64,000 nucleotides of DNA from Amphibalanus amphitrite (GCF_019059575.1 NW_024882204.1:62001-126000), one strand, 5' to 3'. Shown: positions 46,214-58,600, counted from the stretch's first letter. Notes: generated by a model from the letters alone, not told the origin. Program-made: numbers and translations.

Positions 46214-47248
46214 TGTTCACCGGATCAGGAACCCGTCGCCGAGCGGGTCGTCCGGCTCCACGGTGAACTCTCCGCGGCCGGTGTAGTAGGCCTTGCCGGC
46301 CACCTCTACCACCGCTGCCGGCCGGCCCCCGCACTCGCTCTCCGTCTTCACGCGCGCCGTGAATTCGCTGCCGGCGAGCCCGGTGAACGTGCAGCTGTGC
46401 TCGGCCGGGAGGTGGCCAGAGGCGTGCAGGAGCGCGCAGCACGCGGTCGTGGCTGAGCCACACGGTGACCGGTCCAGCTGTCCGTCGGCAAACACCGTCA
46501 CTAGGCGTATACCCGACGGCGGCGGCGATGGCTGCGACAGCGGCGCGAAGTTGCCGAACACCACGCCGTACAGGTAGCCGAGATCGGCGCTGTCCGGGTG
46601 CCGAATCCGAATGCCAGCGGTGCTGATGTGGTTGCGCACCTGCGTCGCGATGCGAAGGTATTCGGTAGCGCTGGCGACACCGCCTTCCGGTAGTCCAACA
46701 TCGGCGGCTCTCACCATGGCGTAGAACGCTCCTCCGTAGCAGATGTCGATCCTGCACTCGCCGCCGTTCGGCAGCGGCATCCGCAGGTCCGAGTGCAGGA
46801 CGAACGCCGGCACGGAGAGGAACCTGGCCGTGTTGTCCGGGGCCAGCCAGGCGCGCACCAGGCCGCACGGACACTGGATGTTGACGGCCGTCTCTCCCTC
46901 GGCCGCGCGCGGCACCACCTCCTCATCGACCAGGTAGCGGGCCAGCGCCAGCACGCCGTGGCCGCACATGGTGCTGTAGCCCTCATTATGCAGAAACAGG
47001 GCTCCCATGTGCGCGTGCGGGCTGTCGGGCGTCACCAGGTAGGCGCCGTACATATCTTTGTGTCCGCGCGGCTCGCCCATCAGCACGCGCCGGTAGCGGT
47101 CGAGCTGCTCGCGGCAGAAGCGGCGCTTGTCGAGCAGTGTGGCGCCGGCGATCGGCGGCAGGCCGGAGACGACGATGCGCAGTGGCTCGCCGCCCGTGTG
47201 CATCTCGACCGTCTTCACCGGCTGCCCGGGCAGCGCCACCGGCTCCAT
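46214..47248 (-). CDS. Proline racemase-family enzyme with two catalytic cysteines
   Basis: A 343-residue intronless frame from an ATG at 47248 to a TGA at 46214-46216, the full length of the family. The N terminus has the MHTGGEPLRIV substrate-loop motif. The first catalytic cysteine is in MCGHG (Cys95) and the second in DRSPCGSA (Cys263). In proline racemase and 4-hydroxyproline epimerase the two thiols act as the base pair that inverts the alpha carbon. Trans-3-hydroxy-L-proline dehydratase, the usual animal member (L3HYPDH), has Thr at the second position. On that rule this protein should be a racemase or epimerase, not a dehydratase. The residues after Cys263 (GSATTA instead of the usual GTGTSA type) are unusual. 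No signal peptide; probably cytosolic. It is tail-to-tail with the GH18 gene. Confidence 0.85.
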
Positions 47249-48458
47249 GGCTCCTGGTCGGTCCTAGATGGTTCCTGGAACGGACGTGAAGAATAGCGTT
47301 AGCCGTCAAATATGTTTATTTTGTAGTTGCTTTGGAATGCAATTAAAACCGGTTTTACCAAGCAACATTTTTGGGGGGACGGTCTATGAGCACCATAGGC
47401 TCAGTTTTGCATTTTACCGTGGTTATGTGGCGAACTAGAAATAACCATTCCCTGATCTTGCTGCTCTAAAATCCGCCAGCCATTCTCATCCCCCAATACT
47501 CGGTGACCCTCTTTATAGGATAATTGCGAGGGGCGCTTAGCTCTCGCTAGATAGTAATCGATACCTCATTTACGTAACTGTTACAAAATCCTCTCGGCTA
47601 ATGCCTCGAGCCAACGATATTCCCCCTGGAGATAAAAACTAAATGAAAGTCCGTTAGCATTATTTTTAATAGGTACGTAATTTATTATTCAATGTACCTA
47701 CCAGTTTTTAATGATCAAAACTCCTTGAAATATGCTGGTAGTAGAAACTAAATATACATATAGGTACGTTCGCTGCTTTCATCGCCAGTTGATCATTAGA
47801 AAAAAATTAAATAATGTTGGGAAGGTTATCGTTCACGGGTCTTCAGTTCTATTCGCTCAACGGTAAATGCTTTGAGTACCTACTTTTTATACATGTTTGG
47901 ATTATAAAACAATACCTATGGTATGACATTGTGATTTGTGAACCAGCTAAGAAATTACTATAATACAGAATCATCACTTACTTTATGAATAATTAAATAG
48001 CAATCTTTATGTCTTTCTGTATTCTTTATTTATAAACGTTCGTACATTTAAGTAATTAAAGACAAAATATCAGCAGTAGCGGCGGAACACCTTCAATTAA
48101 GGGGGGGAGGAGGCACTGCCGACTTTTGGTCCCATTCTTTCCATGCAACGCCCATAGGGCTAATGTTAAAACTCCCAAAATCAAAGGGGGGCACAGAGCC
48201 GTTCCGCCGCCTATGAATATCAGTTATTAGTGATTTCGTGATCATCTTTTTTACATGAAAAGAAAGGGACGAAGTCGAATGTCTAAAGAAGTGGTTTCAA
48301 TCTCCGTTTGATGAAAACAAACTTTAGATTAATTCGGTCGGTTGAATGAGTATGTAAATGGCATTTATTCGGATAAAATGTATAAATTATAAAACGATAT
48401 TAAATCAAGCGCTCGCGTTAAACATGCCCAAAATGTTTTAACCAACGTTGTCCTCAGG
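47249..48458. other. Non-coding AT-rich stretch upstream of the racemase-family gene
   Basis: No clear TATA box on the minus strand near 47280-47320. A G-run inverted pair (AAGGGGGGGAGG... at about 48100 and CAAAGGGGGGCACAGAGCCGTTCCGCCGCC at about 48180) hints at a small degenerate repeat, not resolved. Confidence 0.4.
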
Positions 48459-48462
48459 TTAA

Positions 48463-49139
48463 AGGTAGACTGCCACCTTTTTTCCACAAAACGGTTTTCA
48501 CTAGAGCTGAGCCACCTATGTCCCAGACTGAAGTCGGTTTTCCGAAATTCGAACCCGTTTGCGAGAAATCGGAGACGAAAGTTCAGTTTGATGCCATTTT
48601 TTTAGTCCAAGAAAACCGACATCTCTACTGTTTATCGATAACTTTGAAACATGAATTTTCTTATCTTTTTGTAAATATATGTCAAAACTTTGATTGTTTC
48701 GAGATCAGAGAAGAATTTTGGAGTGTCAAAATAAAAGTTAAACTTATATATTCAGTAGTTCATTTTTTCCAAAAAAGTGTGGGAAATGGGGTTTAACATG
48801 GGCCAGACCCATTCCAAATGAGCCATGATTTTTAAATGTTTTACGAACTTAAATGCAAAATAAATTAAACATGGCCAATTTCTAATGAAATCATATATTA
48901 GTAAATCATAAAATACCTTACTTTTTCAAATAAAATGTAATAATCTTATGACCTTGAAGTCTAGTGATGTGTAAACATTGTCGTTAGACATTAACCGATT
49001 GATAATTGTATGATAATCGACAATTTTTTTCGCGATTCACGTGATGATACTTTGTCAGGTGAATTCTAAAATTTTGTTTTGTCCAGGGAATAAATCATAG
49101 GCCGATCTGAGAAAACTTTTTGAAGGTGGCAATCTTCCT
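48463..49139. mobile_element. 677-bp TTAA-flanked MITE
   Basis: TTAA occurs on both sides (48459-48462 and 49140-49143). The ends AGGTAGACTGCCACCTT and AAGGTGGCAATCTTCCT are inverted repeats with three mismatches. The same end consensus is found in the MITE at 51612, so they are one family. TTAA targets suggest piggyBac-type mobilisation. Confidence 0.75.
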
Positions 49140-49296
49140 TTAACAACTATATCTTCGAATGGTTTTCTTTCCGAAAGCGAAAATGGTCGCCGTGGTATAT
49201 CTCAAACCAGAAATAAATAATGGTTCCAGAATTATTAGATAGAGTAGCGAAAAGGTCTGAATACGTGCCACAGACGTTAAAACCCTTCCAATGCTA

Positions 49297-50187
49297 GGGG
49301 AAGTTGGGGCAATGCCGGAGTTGGGGCAAAGTCGAAATTCGAGATATTTCGAAAACCGTAAGACATGGATGCCACCTGTCAGTGATGCTCTGAAGCTTAA
49401 GTGACTACAATTATCGCATGTTTGTTACGAGTCGTCATTCGGAATACTTCGGCTGTGAGGGCGCCAAGAGCATTTTCAAGGTACGTTTCCTTTGAACTAC
49501 ATGCGCCTTTGAAGCTGCATTTCTTACTCATTATGCTACCGTTTGTCTGGCCAATTCGGTCAAGTAATCTTCAGCATGTCTTTGCATAAGTGTGCTGCCT
49601 ATTTGAAATTTATACGGCACGTTGAAAAGTTATGGGCCTGCAAATGAAAGTATGGCTGGCTGGGGTAATGCCGAAAACGTGCAATTACGCACGTTAAAGC
49701 ACGCTACGTGGACTTTACTGCTGTAGAATAGCAACGCGAATTTTTAGTCACACAAATTACACTTTCAACCGACACAACGGCATGTTACCTATAAGGAATT
49801 ATTTACCTGGCATTTTCTTATTATATCACACAATTATAACTTCCACTGTGCACCAAGCGTCCTCAAGCTCTTAAAACGCGTGTCAGCTTTGATAAATTCT
49901 GGATAAAGTTTGAGATAAAGTGGCAAAACATCAATGTCGGCATTCCTCGTAGATCATTTCTCCCATTTTCGGCTTTCCCCGCAGCCCGGGGCAACGCCGA
50001 AAAAGTCACTTCTTTGATATTTTTAGTTTGTGCGCTTAACGGTATGCGAATTCATCAAATGCGCCTGGTATGTTTGAAAGGCAAAAGACTGGCCTCTCGA
50101 ATGACGCCAACAAGAATAGCTTATGTTGTCTACCTTGCGTGCTACGGGCGTCAGAAAAAAAGTATTCGGCGTTCCCCCAACTTCCCC
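49297..50187. mobile_element. TA-flanked MITE, mariner-like
   Basis: The inverted ends GGGGAAGTTGGGGCAATGCC and GGCGTTCCCCCAACTTCCCC are each bordered by TA (49295-49296 and 50188-50189). GTTGGGGCAA and its complement GGGGCAACGCC recur inside. No transposase frame. Confidence 0.75.
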
Positions 50188-50564
50188 TACCGATTTTATT
50201 AGTGAAGTCGAGGCGTGGTCGTCAACACTATTGAGTTCAGGCGTATTTTGATAAAAGCATAAAGCGCAACAAATGTCAAATACCTATGAAAGTCGAATGC
50301 TCATATAAATGAGAAGAGAAATGACGCTATTTTCATGGATATTTTCGATCTAATTTATTTAGTCAACATTCATATCATATAGATGAATAAATGAAATTGC
50401 TAATTTAAAAGTTCTTTGATTGAAACGTTTAAATTAAACGTAAAATATTTAACGCTTGAAGGCAAATCGTGTAACGTTTCCATTACGATCAATAATTCAT
50501 TTCATTTATTTACTCTCACATAGTGGCAACGACACACATCTACCTACCAATGAATTGTGCTGAA

Positions 50565-52284
50565 CCCGCGCGGGGCTGGGGGGGGGGCAAATTTTACCCC
50601 CCCTCGCGAATTTTTGCAATATCTCAAAAACGGCGGCGCGCAGCGCCGCCGAACTTTCAGTACCTTTTCTTACATCAATTTGACACGTTCCCTGAAAATT
50701 TGAGCGAAATCCGTCGGAATTTTTTGAGAAATTGACGTTTTAGTGACGTCATGCTCGCCATTTTCGCCATTTTCGCCATTTTCGCCATTTTCGCCTCAAA
50801 AACGGCAAAATTTCAAACGCCGCTAACATCTTCATTTTTAAAGGAATCAAGACGTAACAAAAAAGGTTATACGTAATTATACTTTGTCTATCAAATGGCT
50901 ATCTCGGTTTTTTGAAAATTCTGGATTTTGGCCTAAATGTTTTCAAAAAACGGCCTTTTTTTGGGAAAATGATTATAAAATCCAAAATTTTGCTTGTATC
51001 GAAAAAAAACGGAATATATGTCAGAGAAGTGGTCTATGTGCACCTACATACCAATTTTTAGAAGAATCGGTTCAAAAATGTGGGAGTTATTCAAAATTTT
51101 ATGACGTCACGACACACAAAAATTTGGAAAAATGATTTTTTGGAAGTTCTAGACCTCGTACGGAAACAAAAATAGCACCATTCGATTCGCCGTGAAAAAA
51201 CTGCATTAGATAGACACCTTTTTAGGCCTTAACAACCAACTTCAAAATTTGATCTCACTTGACCTGACCTTGACCTGACCTCGACCTGAAATTCATTCAG
51301 AGGTGGTCCATATCACATATTGAGTGTGTCTATTAAATTCTATGAGTAAAATGACCCATAAAACATGTGTCGCACATGCCCTTTTCTATATTTTGTTTTT
51401 GGTGACCTGATCTGACCTGACCTGACCTTGACCTTGACCTCTGAATGATATTGTATGCAACGAATATTGTCTTGGTAGCCAAAGAACACGTTTTGGGCAA
51501 TCAGTCTCAGTCCATGACTCCATTCTTCGGCAACTACGGTGCAAGGCCGATACTGTAGACACTTGCAATTTGTACCCTTGACCTGACCTTGACCTTGACC
51601 TCAAACTTTAAAGGAAAAGGGCCACCTTCGTGAAATATGAAGATATCGTTGTTTTTCATTTTGACATTATTATTTTTCATTTTCTTTTTAAAAATGGTGC
51701 CAGAAGTGCACAATTCGCGAAAAAGTATTTAAAACTATTTAACATATTGGTACTATGTTGATACTCTCTACGGCACCTACTGTATGATGGCATAGCGATG
51801 ACGTCACACTCAAGCCAATCAGCGTTCAGATGACAGACTCGTCGGATTGTGTCAGATAAGCTGATTGGTTAAAGCTGAGCTGGTTGGAGCTGATTGGTAA
51901 AAAACCAAAGCCTCGCCGCGGGTGGCTGTATTGTCGGATAAGAACGCATTCCTTGGATAAGGACGCATTCCTGGCGTATTTTCTTTTAAAATTGCCGATA
52001 ACTACGAATGGAGGCCGAAATCGGCCGTAAGGAGGTAGACAGATAGGTTTTCGGACACGGGCTACAAGATGGCTAACTCAGTTTCAATCCCCATGTTAAA
52101 GGTGGCCCTTTTCCTTTAAATTAAGTACATGTTTTTAGTTGTTCGTAATGAGATCTTTCGATTGGCGTTTGAATTTTCCAAATCGGACCATTAGTTCGGG
52201 AGATAACAGGGGGGGGGGGGTAAAATTTACCCCCCCCCCCCCCCAGCCCCGCGCGTTCGGCTGGAGACCCCAGCCCCGCGCGGG
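50565..52284 (+). mobile_element. TTAA-flanked G-run transposon, copy B
   Basis: Ends CCCGCGCGGGGCTGGGG and CCCCAGCCCCGCGCGGG; the right flank is TTAA (52285-52288) and the left flank TGAA (50561-50564), probably a mutated TTAA. Just inside the left end it shares CTTTCAGTACCTTTTCT..ATCAATTTGACA with copy A. A TGACGTCA lies at 50744-50751 and TGACCTTGACC clusters lie at about 51260-51290, 51400-51440 and 51580-51600. A 504-bp MITE is inserted at 51612-52115. Without it and one TTAA the length is about 1.2 kb, close to copy A. Confidence 0.75.
51612..52115. mobile_element. 504-bp TTAA-flanked MITE nested in copy B
   Basis: The ends AGGAAAAGGGCCACCTT and AAGGTGGCCCTTTTCCT are perfect 17-bp inverted repeats, with TTAA at 51608-51611 and 52116-52119. 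Related in its ends to the MITE at 48463. It is younger than its host element. A TGACGTCA lies at about 51800. Confidence 0.8.
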
Positions 52285-52288
52285 TTAA

Positions 52289-53659
52289 GGAGTTCATCAG
52301 CGTCGAGTGAAGTATCATCAGCGAAACTCTCGCTTTGCTTTATAAGCTTTTTTATTGTCAATTATAATTCTAAACGATGGCGTATTCGTCGTCTCATTCA
52401 TATCAAGCTGCTTATCCTCTATCTTTGTTGAATCATTCGCTCAGGGTTGAATGACCAGATTTCAATTAGCAACGTCAAATTTGTTCGGCAGTTTATAAAC
52501 TGCCGTCGCACATAGCCGTATTAGTAAAATAATATTTCAGTTTATGTCCGTGTCCTTATACGAGTTCACATGATCACGATGGTCGAGATATTTGTGTGGG
52601 CATGTGTTTGAGATGCATTCATGCGGAAACAACGACAAAATTATACCCACTATATCGTCCTAAAAAGCAATTTTTACCTTTTGTATTCCACTAGATATAA
52701 ACAATTGTCGTATAGCCGGTACTTGCGGTTACTAAAATGTGAATACAATAGAGCACCGGAAGGCATAATAATAGCGAGAAAAACTGTAAAAGCGAAAAAG
52801 ACCTAGCCTAGTCTGCGCTTAGCAACAAGTTAAATATATCGGACGAGTATCTATGGAGGATGAGTCGCCTACCTGGCACGGTGCCCCGCTGGGCGTTTGA
52901 CGTCTGCCGTCGTCGTCCAAGTCAGAGCGTTGACTGGCGTCGGTCGAGCCGCTCCCATCCCCTCCCGTCTGGTTGGACGACGGAGCGGTGCTGACCGGGC
53001 CGGACCGGCCAGTCACGTGGCGCCAGAGACAAAAACTCGTCCCACCCGGAGGCCGGTCAGATGCGGCGTAAACATCCTGGGGCTTCGCTGCACCTGCCGG
53101 AGAGACAGGTGTGAGTATGGGCCGCGGGAGGCCGCCGGATGCTATCAAAGGAACGTTGCAGTATCTCAAGGCGCTCGTATTACGCTTGAAATAAACGTGG
53201 TGCGTGCAAAGGGGTCGACTCGCATAACGCACTATGGCCGATACAGATTCCTAACTTTTGAACGACGAATCAATGGCAGAAATGAAAATTCCAACTTAAC
53301 GTCCGGCTTGAAAAGGGGGCGTGTAGTGCCGAGGTCCAGTGTCGCTGAGCCAGCCAGTTTGTCCCCGAGTGGTGTGACGTGATCACGCTGGCACGGAGTG
53401 GTCTGACCCCTACTCCGCGACCCCCGCCGTTTGTCACTGTTACTAGGCTGTTACTTCCTGGAAGGTTGTGTCTGAGGAGTCATGTGTGATATAAACAAAC
53501 GGCTCGGCTCGCCCTCCCTGTAACCCAGAGTCAGCAATTTAGTGACACCAATCCCGCCCGCGCATCCCGGATGCGAGCGTGAACGCACCCATAGACGGGT
53601 CTGCGCATCACGGGGTCATGACATGGCTCCCCAAAATATATGTGAGCATAAGTGACCTC
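52289..53659. other. Non-coding stretch
   Basis: AT-rich to about 52810, then a GC-richer part at 52860-53130 with no recognised exon. Confidence 0.4.
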
Positions 53660-53663
53660 TTAA

Positions 53664-54592
53664 CCCGCGAGTTGCTGGGGGGGGGGGCGTTAAACGCCCC
53701 CACTTTTTTCGCCGGGCCATAGCATAAAAACGGCGCGCCGCAGGCGCGCCAAATTTTAGGTACCTGTAGGAAATTGATTGAAGTATATTGTGACAAAGTT
53801 TCAAAAAAAATCGGTCGGAAAACTTTTGAGATATCGAGGTTTTAGTGACGTCATGGTTTCTGAGTTTTCGACCAAAAACGGCATATGTTCAAAAAATCAT
53901 ATAAAATCACAGAATAGACATACAGACATGCCGTAAACGCCATTAGACTGCCAATACCATGATCAATCAAATGGCTATCTTCGATTATTGATTATCGTTC
54001 CGCATTTTCCAAAATCTTGAACTGAATCTTGGCAATTTTTCGTGACTACTTCACGACCATGATACATGAATTTCTTAAATTGAACTTTTTGAGTCAAACA
54101 CCTACACATATGATAAAATGAATGTCACCATCGTGTTCTACGCCCCAAATTACCTATAAAACATGTGTCACAGGCTGCGAATATCAGTTTTGATTTTCGG
54201 GCATATGTGCCTACCCGGTTGACCTGACGGTCTGACCTTGACCCTGACCTATGCTTGACTGACCCCTATATGGAGCTGACACTCTTGTAGGCCTTATAAG
54301 ATGGATTGTGCACCGTTTTGACAGAGTTTATGGCGAGAGGCGCCCATTGTGAAGTCCTGAAGTCCATGCTACTGAAAGCCCGATTTCAGGTGTTTGACCT
54401 GACCTTGACCCGACCTGTGACCTCAAAATTCACTTTTAAAGTACTCATCTGAAGCGTCTCGTCGCGCTCTTTCGTTTGCCGCCTCGTGCGTTTCGCTGCG
54501 CCTATTGGTTCTCGAGTTATCGGCTGGGGGCGTTTAACGCCCCCCCCCCCCCAGCAAACGGTGGGTGGCGAAATACCCCAGCAACTGCCGGG
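53664..54592 (+). mobile_element. TTAA-flanked G-run transposon, copy C
   Basis: TTAA on both sides (53660-53663 and 54593-54596). The ends CCCGCGAGTTGCTGGGG and CCCCAGCAACTGCCGGG are inverted repeats, each with an inner GGGGGCGTTAAACGCCCCC-type hairpin. A TGACGTCA lies at 53846-53853 and TGACCTTGACC words at about 54220-54260 and 54390-54420. Same plan as copies A and B but a diverged subfamily, 929 bp, non-coding. Confidence 0.78.
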
Positions 54593-54599
54593 TTAAGTG

Positions 54600-55200
54600 A
54601 CCTCTGAGGTCACCGAGCTCACTTGTGGTTATCATCTTCGATGCAACGGTGAACGGATGAAATCGAATAGGTAGGTACTGCTATCTTACTGGTGGCGTTT
54701 TCCGATCGGCCTGGTAGTTGCTGTCAGTGGTGAGCTATGGGATAGCTGCAATGGACAATGAAACATTAATAGCCTCACAAGTTCACGGAGGTCATCTGAG
54801 GTCATCTTATTCGAAATAAGAGGGTAGAAAGACATACGGCGAAGCGAATGGCCGTCTAGATTGGCCCGATAGTTGATGGGTTAGGTAGGCATAGGATGAG
54901 TGCAATGGGCGAAGACGTTGACCTGACATCTCAGGATCACTGAGGTCACTTGAGGTCAACATATTTGAAATGGCTGGTGACATCGCGTATTGTAATTTAA
55001 AATTTTAGTGTTCGCGCTCTCGTCTGTATCGGTCCGGTAGTTGCTGATTGACAGGGTACCTGCGATTGGCGGAAACGTTGACCTCTCAAATTCACCAATA
55101 TCTTTTGAGGTCAACATATTCAAAGTAAATGGTAAGCTGCATTTAGAGATGCGAATGGCGCCTTTCAGTTTAGGACCGCGCTGGTCGGCTGCTGAGTTAC
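54600..55200. repeat. Degenerate ~160-bp tandem repeat rich in AGGTCA
   Basis: About four diverged units each contain a 'gaggtca..atatt..aaa' phrase, a 'gcgaatggc' phrase and a 'ggtccggtagttgctg'-like phrase (near 54705, 54862, 55027 and 55178). Pairs of AGGTCA/TGACCT half-sites recur in each. It ends about 450 bp before the BACE-like start codon. Confidence 0.6.
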
Positions 55201-55653
55201 CGTGAGGCTGCAAAATCGACAGTGGAATAGTGTTTCTATTTTCAGCATCCTTGATATTTGTTGTTTCGATACATTTGTGGTGTGGTAGTTTCAAAACATC
55301 ACCAGCTGTGTATGTATTGTGAGAGAGGTTGGGCGTTTGGTTTTATCAATTTTTATGCATTTTCAGTTGTTCACAACCAGGATAATTAAAGAAAATGGTT
55401 GGTTTTACTTTTCAGAGGTTCTTAGCTATGCAATACATTACGGTGATTTTCACTTCTGCTAATACAATCAATTGTAATTAGTGAGGGTGCTTATGCTTGG
55501 GGAGGATGGTTGTTATTTCAGTAATTTATTTCTTATAATGATGAGCATTGAAAACATGTTAAGCTGCTGGATAATAAAGAAAATCGTTAAGATATGGTTA
55601 AATGAAAATGTCATACCGAGTCCTTATTTCAGCAAAGAAGAGATGTCAGAAGC

Positions 55654-58600
55654 ATGGCCATCTCAATCTGGATCATCCCCAACTCAATATTTTTGTTATA
55701 TTTATTTTTGTTGTGTCTGACTGAAGCACTCGGTCTTGAAGATGAATGCCCCTTGAAGCTGGCAGACAGCTGTATTGTTAATTTGCATGGCAAATCTGGA
55801 GATGGGTATTACACGGAGATTGTTATTGGAACACCTCCTCAGAAGGTAAACATGGCAACCACTGACCAGTGATCACTTGTTTTGCATTCACTTTTCAGCT
55901 ATGGTTTTAAATGGAACTCATATAATGATTATTCAGGCTCTTTTTCTTACATCTTATGAGTTATTTGTCAGGTTCTCACAGACTGATTCAGCTGTATGTA
56001 TGCTTCATAATCCGAACAGGTGTTCTTCCAGTTAAGATAATGTTCAAGATAGCCTTTTTTAATGTCATCGAGGACATGTTTGAGGATAGGGTGACTGAAA
56101 CATTTCATTGTCTTTATATTCCAGCTGAAGGTTCTGATTGACACAGGCAGCAGTAATGTTGCCATTGCAGCTGCACCCAGCCCACAGATTTCCATGTTCT
56201 ACAATAAATCTGTGTAAGTATGTAATCCATTGATCCATTGATAAATGACACCACGGCTATCATTTTGGATGATTTCCAACAAAGTGTTTGTTTTCAATTT
56301 TGTAATGACTCATCCACTATCTGTGAAGCACTGCTGAGTCATGACAGCAGACTGTGACCGTCCTGTGACAGGTCGACCACGCTGCGACCACTGCACGTGT
56401 CCGTGGACGTGCCCTACTCACAGGGCTCCTGGCGCGGTGAGCTGGTCAGCGACGTGGTGCGGCTGCCAGAGACGAACGCGCCCACCGTCCGCTGTGACGT
56501 GGCTCTCATCCAGCGCTCCACAAATTTCTACATCAATGGCTCCGAGTGGCAGGTAGGAAGTGATGCCCGCCGCCTACAGCTGTACGAAGCTCGATCACTG
56601 CTGTTCGCCAGCCGTGCTATCAAAATCTTTCAGTTTGGAGGAAATTCATAGAATTTTCGTGTAAGTGTTACGGTAAATGTTCGGCAAAGCTCTGCCGTAA
56701 TTCCCCTATAGATTGCATATCATTACAGGTTGGTGTGTTGTTTAAAAGCACGCATCAAGTTTTGCCTCCATGCTACGCTTCGACGTTTTCCGTTCCCGGT
56801 GTCGGGCGCATAGAAAGTAAGCCGCGCCGAACCGGAATAGCCATGTGCCGTGGTCTCCCTCCTAACAACTGTTGCGTTGTTTCGTGACCTGCAGGGTATC
56901 GTGGGCCTGGCGTACCGTCAGCTGGCGCTGCCCAATTCGTCAGTGACCACGTGGCCGGAGGCGGCCCAACAGGCCCTGCTGGGTCGGCTCAACACCATCT
57001 CTGTGGTGCTGTGCGGCCCTCAGCCGCGCACTGGACGACACCACGGCTATATAGAGTTCGGTGGGTGCCGCTGTTTGTTCCTGTGTTGGAGCTAGTACTC
57101 TGGGGTGATGCGGAGGCTGATTGGCTAGGTATGTGCCTTAACGCGATATTATCTAATTACATCATCATTGAATGGATAGTTAGTCGAGCCAGTTTCTGCG
57201 TGAATTTCCATTATGCGACGGATCTCTGTAGTTCGACGTGACTGAACACCCCATCAACAGGTGAAACGCGTGCCGAGCTGCTGGCCGGCCAGTTCCGGTC
57301 GGCCGCCATCTTTCGGCCGTGGTTCTTTGAGACAATCGTCACAAACTTGACTGTGGGCGGTCAGCCGCTGCCGCTGCACTGTGATCGCTTCAACAAACCA
57401 AAGACGATCGTAGATACCGGCACCACCAATCTGCGGCTGCCGGATGAGGTGGGAGAACGAACCATTCGCTGATGATGTTGAAGCTACTGTTACATGTGTT
57501 TGTGCTCGATCACACGGTGCGCCCTAATATCGCTCTAATTTGTGGACAAGATGTAAGACCTCAGCTTTTGGTCGCAATTCCAACTATTCTTACTGCCTTT
57601 CGCCGCATGTGTGCGATAAGTAATAAGTATGCTTTACAGATGATCACCTGTGTAAAAGTCTGACCCTATGCTGCCCTACCGCCCGAGCAGGTGTTCCGGG
57701 AGGTGGTATCGCGTCTGCAGCAGGCAGCGCCGCTCGCCGAGCCGGCCCACCCGTTCTGGACGGGGAAGGGTCGGCTGTGTGCGCCGGCGTTCAACGACAG
57801 CGCCCTCTGGGACCGGCTGCCGAACATCACCCTGTCCCTGCAGACGGACCCCACGTCGGCGTTCGACGTCACCATCACCGCACGGGTGAGTGAGCCTCTT
57901 TTTGCATTCAAGATATTGATGGTTGTCCCTTTTCATGCCATAGGTGTGGTGCGGGGATATTAACTCTTGCTTGAATCGTCTCACCGATCATAACTTTGTG
58001 CCGCAGAGCTATCTACGGCAGGTGTTTGACGACGCCAGCGGGGACGATGAGGGACACCGCTGCTTCACACTGGGAATCGACTCCTCCAACATCGGCACCG
58101 TACTGGGTAAGGCAACCGGAGATGAGATGATTGACGGGAGATTAAGGGGATCTGACCGCCAGAGGTCGTTATACTTACGGGGACTAGGGAGGAGTTATGA
58201 CCCACGTGCAAGATGAATAGTATGTAACCTCCGTTCCGATGTGTTCAGGATGCATGAAACGCTCCTCTTTATCCCTAAAGCTCGCTTCTCAAGTAAAAAC
58301 TTCTGTTTATTTTAAGGTGCCTTATCTTAGGCCGTATCTTGTCTGCTGTGAAAACCATTTCCTCGTTACGATTTGTGGCACTCGATTCACCTCCCGCTGC
58401 AGGTGTGGTGGTGCTGGAGGGTCTGTACGTGCGGTTCAACCTGGTGAAGAAGGCGGTGGAGCTGGCGCCGTCCGTGTGCGGCCCGGAGGTCATAATCAGC
58501 GAGCCCTACACCACCGCAGGTGTGCCCTCCGTCCCCTCCCCCCTCCCGGTCCGACTGGTTCCGCTTGACTCGGTAGTCGGTAGCACCGTGCCTCCATCTA

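Noticed and set aside
46185..46874. 229-codon minus-strand frame in another register of the racemase-family gene
   Set aside because: Arg/Gly/Ala-rich shadow frame caused by high GC at third positions; the in-register 343-residue frame contains all family motifs.
53664..54592. Considered a CpG-promoter hairpin or Rho-like terminator
   Set aside because: Clean TTAA flanks and matching inverted ends shared with two other loci make a transposon the simpler explanation.
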